Shown here: positions 11,122 through 20,017 of the stretch, piece after piece | How the letters are laid out: every line of letters begins with the position of its first letter | How positions within the stretch are numbered: the stretch's first letter is position 1 | Source of the DNA: Mastigamoeba balamuthi | Taxonomy: Eukaryota > Evosea > Mastigamoebida > Mastigamoebidae | Assembly (NCBI GenBank): GCA_902651635.1 | Contig: CACRSC010000010.1 | Location: 1,692,588-1,739,200, forward strand | Direction: 5' to 3' | Length of the DNA: 46,613 nt | Notes under the pieces: generated by a model | The model's input: the letters and a program-made list of their open reading frames with translations, nothing else | The model's database searches: none | Told to the model about the DNA's origin: nothing | Translations under genes and position numbers: made by a program

Positions 11122-11694
11122 ATGGCCGAGGTGATCTCGCAGCGCCTGCGCAACATGCGCTTCATGCAGCGGCCCCAGGAGGAGGACCTGGTGGCGGCCG
11201 CGCGCGAGCGCACCGCGTCGTCCGACGGCGCCGCGCACGTCGGCGAGGTCAGCCTGAGCCTCGTGTCGCTCGACGAGAGCCTCCTCTGCGACTCCCAGGT
11301 CCTGGGCCGCCGCTCCTTCAAGGGCTTCAACCCCGCCATCGAGGTGCGGCGCCCCCACTGCACGCGTTTTGTGGCGCCTGTCGTGTGACGGACCGGGCTG
11401 GTGGGCTTCCCCAGGAGCTGATGGCGGAGAGGGAGCGCGAGGACAGGGAGGACAAGGCGATCGCGAGGGTCAAGTGAGTGGTGGCCCTTGCTGGGGGGAG
11501 GGGGCTGGGGTGTGGCTTGCTGTGTTCTCACAGCGGGGGGTACGATGAGCAGGAAGGAGAAGGAGGAGAGCAAGGAGACGGTGATGGCGCCGCCGCCAAA
11601 GTTCGTCTCGGGGTCGGGCAGCAGGAAGAGGCCCGAGGGCGGCAGAACGCCCGACTCGCGCCCGCACAAAAGGCCCAAGACAGAGCAATTCTAA
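11122..11694 (+). CDS. MPHOSPH6: M-phase phosphoprotein 6 homologue (nuclear exosome cofactor)
   Basis: Three exons, 11122-11343, 11415-11473 and 11553-11694, give 140 residues (human MPP6 160). The N-terminal 'ISQRLRNMRFMQR' and the central 'SLLCDSQVLGRRSFKGFNPAIEELM' align with the two family hallmarks LLRMKFMQR and LLYGRMSFRGFNPEVEKLM. The C-terminus is basic (SGSRKRPEGG, HKRPKTEQF), as expected for the RNA-binding tail. In yeast and animals MPP6 tethers the Mtr4 helicase and Rrp6 to the nuclear RNA exosome, for example in 5.8S rRNA maturation. The second acceptor was placed at 11551-11552 because it restores the Lys/Glu-rich frame; the stronger-looking acceptor at 11532-11533 would give an unrelated Gly/Glu reading. 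Confidence 0.88.
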
Positions 11695-11911
11695 CGCCTT
11701 CTCCAGGCACATCGTCCCCCGGGGGTCCAAAGCAATTGATTTATTTGTCTTTTTGCCCCCCTCACCTTTGCGCCCAGCGTCCGACGAGTCACAGTACAGT
11801 GCTATGCCCGGCGCCAAACGTCCGGAGACAGTCTCAGAGCAGCCCAGGCTGGCCCGGCGTTTTGTATGGCGTCGCGTGCGGAGGCAGGAGGACGGCGTGG
11901 CGCTCGTGTCC

Positions 11912-13603
11912 TCAGTTGCTGTTGTGCGACGCGGGGCCCTTGGAGAAGGCGCGCACGATGCGGCGCAGGGCCTCGGCGAGGCGCGGGGCGGGGCAGCCGT
12001 AGTTGATGCGCAGCCACCCGGGCGCATCGAACTCCACCCCGTCCGAGAGCCCGACGCCGTGCTGCTCGACGAGCCACTGGGCGACGCCCTCGGGAGTGAC
12101 GCCGTCGGGCAGCGCGGCACGGACGTCGATCCAGAAGAGGTACGTGGCCTCGGGGAGGCTCCAGCGCACCGCGGGCACCTCGGCGAGAGCGCGGGCGATC
12201 GCGTCCCTGTTGGCGCGCAGGTGCTCCTGCAGTCCGTCCACCCACGCGTCGCACTCGCCTCCCCAGGCCGCCTTGGTCGCAGACAGCCCCAGCAGGTTGA
12301 CATGCGGGACTGCATGCAGCCCTACAGTTAGCACCCACACAGAGGGACCAGAGGGAGCCACAGGCGACACAAGGAGCGGACAAGGTAGAGACGACGTGGG
12401 AGACAATGGGGATGGGGGGACACGCACCGATGCCGCAGGCAGCGCGGGCGTAGTTTGCCCGGAGGGTCTCGTCCTCGATGACGGCGACGGAGCAGCCGAG
12501 GCCGGCGATGTTGAAGGTCTTGGAGGGCGCGAGGCACGTGATGGTGCGCTTGGCCATGCGCGGGCAGGCCTTGGCGAAGGGGACGTGGCGCCTGCCGGGC
12601 TCGACGACGAGGTCCGCCCAGATCTCGTCGCTCAGCACGACGAGGTCGCGCCGCTCGCACACGTCTGCCAGCGCGTTGAGCTCCTCGAGCGTCCAGTCGC
12701 GGCCCGTCGGGTTGTGCGGGTGGCAGAGGATGAACGACTTGGCTCCGTGCTCCACAGCCGCTGTCGGAGTCGCCGAGGGCGAATGTCAATTGTCAATTGG
12801 AGCTGAGCAGACTATCAATTGCTTGTTTGTCGTGCGGACCCTTGTCGATGGCGTCGATGTCCATGTGCCAGCGGTTGGTCTTGTCGTCGAGGCGCAGGGG
12901 CAGCTTGACGAGGCTGTGGCCCTCGTGGTTGCCGGGAGCCGCCAGGAAGGGCGGGTACGCCGGCGTGTGGCACAGGTGCGTCACCTTCTCGCCCGGCTTC
13001 GACAGCGACCTCACGAAGATGTTGATCCCGCACACGATGCCCGGGATCCACACGAGCCACTGCGAAAGGGTCTCTGTGAGAACGAAAAAGCGTGGCAAAA
13101 ACCGGGCCAATTGAATCGGCCTGTTCCCAGCAAATTAGCAAAACCGCACGTCACCGCAAAGACAATACAGCCCAACCGACACCCATCGCCCCAGCCGCTG
13201 CTGACTGGCAGGAGGATGCCGCGGGTGGGGCGAGAGAACCCCGCCGACACCTCAGGATCAGCGCTTTACAGAGGCGATGCACGAGAGCGGACGGGGGTGC
13301 TCGCCGGTGTACCTCGGGGCGGACGTCCCAGCCGTGCCTGCGGTGCAGCCACTCGGCGGCGCACTGCGAGAGCTGCGAGGCCTCGAACGTGTACCCGAAG
13401 ACGCCGTGCGACGCGCGCTGCTCGATGGCCCGGACGACGGGCTCCGGGGAGAGCAGGTCCATGTCGGCGACCCACATGGGGATGACGCCGCCTGCGGCCT
13501 TGTTCGCGGGCTCCACGCCGGCCCAGCGGTCCCACTTGATGCAGAACGTCCCGTGGCGGTCGGGGCACGCGTTGTACGGGTCCTCTGCCTGCTGTGCGGC
13601 CAT
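11912..13603 (-). CDS. MalY/PatB-type pyridoxal-phosphate C-S lyase (aminotransferase fold)
   Basis: Four exons, 13603-13313, 13059-12840, 12760-12428 and 12321-11912, give 417 residues, close to bacterial MalY/PatB (about 390). Fold-type-I PLP landmarks: 'VIPMWVADMDL' near the N-terminus, 'FGYTFEASQL', 'PGIVCGINIFVRS', 'LCHPHNPTGR', 'VVLSDEIWADLV' and the Schiff-base lysine motif 'APSKTFNIAGLGCS'. The C-terminal substrate-binding segment ends in 'WLRINYGCPAPRLAEAL' with the conserved Arg. The family cleaves cystathionine or cysteine to a thiol/H2S, pyruvate and ammonia. A transaminase activity cannot be excluded. Introns use donors GTACAC, GTCCGC and GTGCGT; the first intron (253 bases) is unusually long for this window. 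The gene is divergent from the glycosyltransferase gene. Confidence 0.9.
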
Positions 13604-13792
13604 CTCGCGTTGCGTGTGTTCCCGGGTTGCGTGTTACCTGCTCGGTACAGTGTCCTGTCCCCGATTTGGGCGATGGTGACGAGCCGAGAAGATATTCTGT
13701 TGGATTGGTAAAATCGCGGTATCTCTCTGCCAAAAAGATCCGCGTATCTTCTTCTGATTGCCTGCGCCACGTCTGAGCGAGTGTGGGCAAAA
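13604..13792. promoter_or_regulatory. Shared divergent promoter (C-S lyase / glycosyltransferase)
   Basis: These 189 bases lie between the two start codons. They are noticeably AT-richer near 13690-13760 ('gatattctgttggattggtaaaatcgcgg'-like stretch) than the coding flanks. No TATA box or repeat was recognised. Confidence 0.45.
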
Positions 13793-16453
13793 ATGCGCGC
13801 TGCCGCTCTTGTGCTGGCGCTCGCCGCCTGCTGCGCCGTCGCCGACCCCGCGCCGCCCCGCGGCGTCGACCTGACCGTGGCCCTCGTGGCGCGCGGCAAC
13901 TTCGGCCTCCTGCGCAACGCCCTGCGCGCCCTCCGCGCCGACCTCTCCGCCACGTCATCCGCCGCCTCCGAGGTCGTCGTCGTGCAGGCCTTCGCCGCGG
14001 ACTACTCGCGGGCCGAGTCTCTCGAGTCGGCCCTCGGGTCCGTGACGCCCGCGCCCCGCGTGGTCGCCGTCGCCGTCGCCGGGGGTGCGAAGCTCGCCGC
14101 CGCCGTCGCCGCCGCCATGCGCGCCGCCAACGGGTCTGCCGTCGCGTTNAGCTCGCCGCCGCCGTCGCCGCCGCCATGCGCGCCGCCAACGGGTCTGCCG
14201 TCGCGTTTGTCGACGAGAGCGTCGAGGTCGCGCCCGGGTTCGCGGCCGCGGCGGTGCGGGCGGCCAGGACGCGCAAGGCGGCCGTCCAGGGGTGCCTGCT
14301 GCTCAACAGCGACGCCACGACAGTGCACCACGCGTACGCACACGTCACAGCGTCTCTCCTCCCCTTCGAAGGGCGCTTCCTCCCCCCTCCCTGTCGGTCC
14401 TTCCCGGTGAAGTCCTCCCTGTCTCGTCTCACGCGCGCACGGGGGGGCGACGTTGACGTGGCGCAGGGGCGTGGCGTACAGCATGGGGAAGCTGGGCAGG
14501 AGGTACAGGTACGTGGTCGACGCGGACCAGGACCTCAGCACGCGCAACGTGCCGCTGCCGTACAACCGCCTGCAGGGGTACAACAGGCAGCACCCCGACG
14601 TCGCCAGCACGGGCGCCGTGCCGGGCGTCGGCGCCGAGTGCGTCGTCTTTGACGCGCAGACGTACGGCGCGGTCGGCGGCGTCAACGAGACGCTGGGCGA
14701 CCGCGTGTTCCTGCTCGACTACTCGCTGAGGGCCAAGGGGATGTTCGGCCTCGAGACGCTCGTCTGCCACGAGTGCAGCGGCCTCTGGCTCGACGCGGGC
14801 GCAGCCCCGGCCCCGGCGGACGCGGAGGACTCGGACGCGTTCGAGGACGAGATGAAGCCGTTCCTGCGGCGCTGGATGCGCACTATCGACCAGGGCATCA
14901 TCCCCGGGTACCTCATGCAGAACACGACGCTCATCTGGAGCATGGAGGTCCGGCCCCCCCTCTGCTGCGACTCCCCCTTGCACGTCCTCACTTGTTCCGT
15001 GCCAGTGCGGGGCGGGGCAGACGCTGGGGTTCACGACCGAGGCCATCAACTTCGTGCTGGCCCTCAAGGACGTGGTGCCCCTCAACATCGAGATCTCGAA
15101 CAAGCAGCAGTGCAAGGACGAGATGGCCAAGGCCGGCTGGCCGCTGTCCCTGGTCGGCATGGTCCAGCGGCTCTCGAACCGCGTGATCGAGTTCAAGACC
15201 AACAGCGTGCTCGTGGTCCACAGGGACCCCGGGAGGTTCAGGCCGGTGATCAACGAGCGCTGGGGGGAGCCGACCCCCGCGAGGACGGTGGGCAGGAGCA
15301 TGTACGAGACGGACAAGGTCCCCGCCGAGTGGGTCGACAGCTGCAACTCGGTGGTCCAGCAGGTGTGGGTGCCCAGCCAGTTCAACGTCGCCTCGTTCGT
15401 CGCCGCCGGTGTCAACGCCAGCAGGGTCGTGACGCTGCCGGAGCCCGTCGACACGACCCTCTACTCTCCCGGCATCTACAGTTAGTTGCAGAGCCCAAGA
15501 CCGCCTCAAGTTGGTGCTGACGCGCAGCTCATTGCAGAGCCGCTGGTGCTACCGGAGCGGAAGGGCTTTGCCTTCCTCACCGTCGGCAAGTGGGAGAAGC
15601 GCAAGGGGTTCGACATCCTCATTCGGGCGTACCTGGAGGAGTTTGGCAAGGACGACGACGTCTCGCTCTACATCAGGTACTCGCGCCCTACAGCCAGCCG
15701 CTCGCTAATGCTGGCCGCTCTCCAAGGTCGAATATGGATGCGAAGAACATCAAGGAGTTTGAGGAGTGGGTGCAGACTATATCGAAGGAGAAGGCCGAGG
15801 GCCCTAACGCTGACAAGGGGCTCCCACCAAAGCCGCGTCTTCTGACGACTATGCTCCCGGTCACCAAGATGCCGTCGCTGTACGCCGCAGCAGACGCGTT
15901 CGTCCTGCCGACGCACGGGGAGGGCTGGGGCCTCCCGATCATCGAAGCGATGTCGATGGTGCGTGCGCCAAGCTGCCGTCACTCGCGGTTCTGACCGAGC
16001 AAGCACAGGAGCTTCCGGTGATAGCCACCAACTGGAGCGGGACTACTGAGTTTGCAAAGAAGGAGCACGCGTTCCTGGTGGAGGTCTCTGGGCTCGTCGA
16101 CTCGCCCACGCCCGGCAACAAGTGGGCGCAGCCGTCTATCAAGAGTCTGCGCGAGCAGATGCGCCTGATTTTCAACGACCCCAAGGCCGCAAAGCTCAAG
16201 GCTGCGCTTGCGAGGCAGTATGTCGTCGAGCACTTCAGGTGAGGATCTGTCCAGTCACCCGAAGCCATCTTACCAGTTGCACAGCCACAGTGCAGTTGCC
16301 AAGCGGGTGATCGAGAGAGTCAAGGGCCTCAGCTCCCTGCCGCCTTACGTTATGCCTCCACCGATTGCCTACACTACGCCGGGGTCGACTCATGGCGGCA
16401 GCACATGGGGGTCCACTGCTGCGAAGTCCACTAAGATCAGGATAAATCCCTGA
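13793..16453 (+). CDS. Secretory-pathway GT2-GT4 two-domain glycosyltransferase
   Basis: Seven exons: 13793-14333, 14467-14947, 15006-15480, 15538-15676, 15727-15958, 16009-16238 and 16291-16453. After removing a 59-base assembly duplication in exon 1 the frame is continuous and gives about 733 residues. The N-terminus is a signal peptide. Then comes a GT-A, family-2-like domain: 'VDLTVALVARGNFGLLRNALRAL', 'FVDESVEVAPGF', 'LLLNSDATTVHHAGV', 'GAECVVFDAQTYGAVGGVNETL'. From about 15006 a GT-B, family-4-like domain follows: 'TEAINFVLAL', 'PEPVDTTLYSPG', 'FLTVGKWEKRKGFDIL', 'LYAAADAFVLPTHGEGWGLPIIEAM', 'LPVIATNWSG'. E and G of EGWGLP are the nucleotide-sugar contacts. Such GT2-GT4 fusions are common in bacterial polysaccharide loci, which hints at an old transfer, though introns show full domestication. 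The acceptor sugar is unknown. Confidence 0.9.
14091..14207. other. Assembly artefact: 58-base perfect duplication around a single N
   Basis: Bases 14091-14148 and 14150-14207 are identical and are separated by one N at 14149. Deleting 59 bases (one copy plus N) restores the glycosyltransferase reading frame through exon 1, so this is an unmerged contig overlap rather than a biological repeat. Confidence 0.95.
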
Positions 16454-16673
16454 GGCTAGGCTTGATTGGCAGCAACAAAAAACACAGCTTCTCTTTAGTA
16501 TTGAAGGTTTCCATGTGCGTGTGTTCTTTTGTGGTGCGACCAGATGGTGTGGTGGTGTGGCTCTGCTATTTGCGGCGAGGCAGAGAAAGAGGCCATTGGA
16601 ATTAATTGTCTTCTAAGATGCATCGTTGTATGGTGCACTCTGGCAGACAATGCGGTGCTGTGCAATTGGCATC

Positions 16674-18527
16674 TTACACACGAGTACCTATCGGTAGCGA
16701 CGCGGGCTGCACAATGCTCGGCGTCGGAGTCAACGTCGGGCTGCCACTGGGGCTGAGGCAGGGGCTGACCGACGGGCTCATGCACGGGCTCACGAACGCG
16801 CCGAACCCGCGCGATGAGGTCTGCGCGTTGATGTAGATGGGGATCGAGACAGACGACACCGACGCCGGCAGCGGGGCGACGGGGCGCTGTGACGGCGTGA
16901 CGGAGCGGGCGATCTGCAGCTGCTCGTCGCGGCGCAGCTGCTCCATCTCCTCCTCGGTGTTGTTGACGATCTGCGGCACGCTCTCGACCATCTTTGCGAG
17001 GTCCGCGTTGGTGAATCGCGGCCGCATGATCTGCATCCACCCCTTGTCCACGTTCCTCCACGGCAGCAGCGACCTCACCCAATTCAGGTCTGCAGTTGCA
17101 CGGGAAAAACCCGGAGGGGCAAAAAAAGAAAGAGGTGTGCCAGCGGTCATTTACAGGAGCCGACACTCGTTGCAGACCGTGTGGCTGCTTCTCCCCCTTT
17201 AACTGCTCCGTGCCCACGTCTCTTGGCTCGTTGCTTTGGGGCTCCATTAAGTGTGCAATCGGCAGCATTTTTCCGGTGTGAAAAAAAACCCGCAAGGGCC
17301 GCGAGGGAATTTTGGAAGTCGGCGGAGACGCGGCGAAGAGGCGGAAAATCGGGAGCGGAGACGGCGGGGGTAGGGGCGAAATGGCGGACGTGTGTGGATC
17401 TCGCGGGAGACGGGGTCGCGGCGGGAGTAGTGCAGAATGTGGCAGTTGTCCATGTACGAGTCGTGGTCCTTGAGCAGCACCTCCTCGAAGCGCAGCTGCG
17501 GTATGCGCTCGATGACCACGCGCAGCGCCATCATGACGTTGCGGTGCACGACGGCGATGACGCGCAGCCCCGCGCAGTTCTGCCCGCGAAGGTAGCCATG
17601 AATTACATGATTCCAGTTGCCCCAAATCGAGTAATTGCCACGTCAACATGCCGTTTGAGGTAAAAACGAGATCTAGACATCCAGATTTCCCCTCCCCACC
17701 CCCCGCCTGCCCGCGCCCTGCTCACCTGCGAGAGGAAGCGCAGGAACATGTCGACGCGGAAGCAGGTGCTGGCGATGGACTCGCCGCCCGGGGCCGCGTA
17801 GTAGAACTCGTCGCGCTGTCGGCGCTTCTTCTCGGCGATCATCTCCTTGTTCTGCGACTCGGCGGGCGTCTTGGCCTTGCCCGCGTACATGCCCGCGTCC
17901 CTCTCGCGCAGGTACAGGTTCAGCGTCCACAGCACCCCGGGCAGCTCCAGGCACGCCGCCGTCTCCATCGCTCGCACGTACTCGCTGGGGGGGAGGGGGA
18001 GTTGAGCGGGAGCGTGCGGGGGGAGCGGGGAGGAGGTGCGGACGAGCAGAAGTATTGGTCGAAGCCCTCGGGGAAGTGCTTCTGCAGCCAGCGCCCAGCC
18101 TGTGGTGTGCATGCGAGGGTTCGGCGGTTCGATTCCCGGCGGTCGCACTGTTATTTTCCGCGGGGGAGAAAGAAACCCGGAGGGGGGTGCGGGAAATAAG
18201 AGTGTATCTCTCTCTGACTCACCTGCGACGCCTGGGCGCGCCCACGGTCCGTGAGGCGGTACCTCGACGTGTGGCGGTCGCTCATGCCCTCGTCCCAGCA
18301 TGACATGTCACCTGCGGGCAAAGTGTGAGTCGGCTGGCATTTCCCGTGAGGGGCGAGGGGCGAAAGGGGCAGAGGGGCATTTATGAGATCAATTTCGAGA
18401 TCCGCGCACCCGCACGCGCGTGGTCCTGTGCGAGGTTGCCCTCGCTCTCTCCGTGGCGCACGAAGACGAGGTCGATGGGCATGTTCGTGTGAGCAAGCGT
18501 GTTGGAGCGGTAGCGATCTTCGTCAAA
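16674..18527 (-). CDS. Histidine-phosphatase (phosphoglycerate-mutase-like) superfamily protein
   Basis: Multi-exon gene. The N-terminal 'IDLVFVRHGESEGN' is the RHG catalytic motif that carries the phospho-accepting histidine. A later exon has 'DRHTSRYRLTDRGRAQA', then 'RWLQKHFPEGFDQYF', 'EYVRAMETAACL' (the second-strand region), 'ERDAGMYAG', 'PGGESIASTCFRVDMFLR' and 'VIAVVHRNVMMALRVVIERI' (the second catalytic histidine). The C-terminal exon from about 17090 adds a helical Gln/Glu-rich stretch and a Ser/Pro-rich tail ('SPCMSPSVSPCLSPS') that may be phosphorylated. The substrate cannot be told; it resembles eukaryotic RHG proteins of unknown function more than glycolytic mutases. The start is either ATG at 18527 (MFDEDR) or 18483 (MPIDL). 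Several introns carry runs like 'aaacccggagggg'. The upstream neighbour is tRNA-Leu. Confidence 0.83.
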
Positions 18528-18655
18528 CATTTTACCGCAGTGTGGCAATTTAATGCCCGGAAATCGAGGAACAGGGTCAGACAGATCTGTGTACACACCC
18601 CTGAGAGAGGAAGCGCTGACGACCGGAGTTTGTTCGGAATTCAAAGGTTGTGGAA

Positions 18656-18737
18656 GTGTTCGTGGCCGAGCGGTCTAAGGCGGCACCTTGAGGTGGTGTT
18701 CTCTTCGGAGGCGAGGGTTCGAATCCCTTCGAACACA
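18656..18737 (+). tRNA. tRNA-Leu(GAG)
   Basis: Eighty-two bases fold as a full type II tRNA. The acceptor GTGTTCG pairs perfectly with CGAACAC (18730-18736) and the discriminator is A. The D-stem is GCC/GGC, and the anticodon stem GCACC/GGTGT closes a 7-base loop TTGAGGT with anticodon GAG. The variable arm is CTC-TTCG-GAG and the T-arm is GAGGG-TTCGAAT-CCCTT. The internal A box (TGGCCGAGCGG) and B box (GGTTCGAATCC) are consensus, and a T-run pol III terminator follows at 18740-18745. It reads CTC, a frequent Leu codon in this window. It sits between the divergent phosphatase gene and the small membrane-protein gene. Confidence 0.95.
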
Positions 18738-18800
18738 TCTTTTTCGCTTTTACTCATAATCTGCAGCTCTCTCCCAGATTCACTGCCAGTGAGCACAGTT

Positions 18801-19953
18801 ATGGCGCTGCTGTTCGACCCGCCATCCGAGGCATGGCCTGTCCTCTCTGCCTGCAGCTGCGCTGTGCTGGTTGCCTGCCTTGCGGTGCTGCTGCTCTGCC
18901 GCCGTGCTGCCGCCCTCGTCGCCCTTGTCCTCTCGCCTGCCCGCCTGCACGGGTCCCTGCGCGGACTCCTGCAGCGCAGCACAGGCGCCCAGGTCGACTT
19001 CCGCTGCCCGTCGCTGCTCTGGGGCGTGGCCCGCGGGTGCGTCCGCTGCACCGACGTGTCCGTCGCGCGCCCCGCGACGGCGTCGTGCGCTGGCCTGTGC
19101 CTGCACGCCGACACGCTGGTCGTCTCGCTCAGCCCGGGGCGGCTGCTGCGGCGGCAGCCCTGCGTGCGCAGCGTCCTGCTCGCTGGCGTCAGCGGCGTCG
19201 TGGACTGCTCCTCGGCGCCCGCGAAGACGGCCGGCTGCTCCTGCTCGGGGCTCTGCGAGCCGCGGCCGTCGTTGTCGGTGGCCGGCGGTCGTTTGGGCGT
19301 GGAGGTCGATGTCCGGGAGGCGAGGGTCGGGCTGGCCTTCGACGAGAAGACGCTGCCCCTCGTCGTCGACAGGCTCCGATTCCGGCTGCGCCCCGGCGGG
19401 GTCCTGCGTGGGCTGCTGCTCGCGCACTCGCTCTCGGGGGCGCTGGCAGGCAGCAGGGTCGAGCTGTCGGTGCAGTCGCCCGACTTCGCGGACCCCGAGC
19501 TATCGGAGCAGTTCCCCAGGGCCCTCGAGATCAAGAACCTGCGCGTGCGCGACGTGCTCGGGGCCAACAGCGCCTCGCTGTCCGCCCTGCTGTCGTCGGT
19601 CGGGGCCACCGTCGACGTCAAGGCGCTGCTCGAGGCCGTCCCCGAAGAGAAGGGCGGAGGAATACGGGTGACCGCGCAGGCGCAGGCCCAAGGGAACGCC
19701 GGCGTCCCGCAGTCGCCGGCCCACAGAAGAGGCATCTCCCTGCCCGCTCGGGCAGTGTCTCCTGTCCTGGCTCTGTTCGTGCGGGCAGCCGTGTCGCTGA
19801 TGCCGGCCGTCACGTTCCAAACGGTTCTCACAAGCGTGCGGTCCACCCGCCAACCCGCGGACACTGACCAATTGCCCTCAGGAGGACTTGAATACACTGG
19901 GCGCCGTGGCATCAAAGCTCAAGGAGGCTACACTTCAGCGACGAATTCCATGA
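18801..19953 (+). CDS. Predicted 368-residue N-terminally anchored membrane protein
   Basis: Exon 1 is 18801-19835 and exon 2 is 19882-19953, joined over a 46-base intron (donor GTGCGG, acceptor CTCAG). Without splicing the frame runs on into the antisense of PIF1, which is why the splice and the stop at 19951-19953 are preferred. The N-terminus has one strong transmembrane segment ('SACSCAVLVACLAVLLLCRRAAALVALVL'-like, about residues 15-45). A region of amphipathic beta character follows ('FRCPSLLWGVARGCVRCTDV', 'LRFRLRPGGVLRGLLL'), somewhat like the N-terminal parts of bridge-type lipid-transfer or Mdm31-type proteins; that likeness is weak. It converges on PIF1, with 64 bases between stops. 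Confidence 0.58.
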
Positions 19954-20017
19954 TAGGCCTGCGTGCTTGCAGTTTGTCGCAAACGATGTCGCTTTGTTTC
20001 CTGTGTTCACCAGCGAG

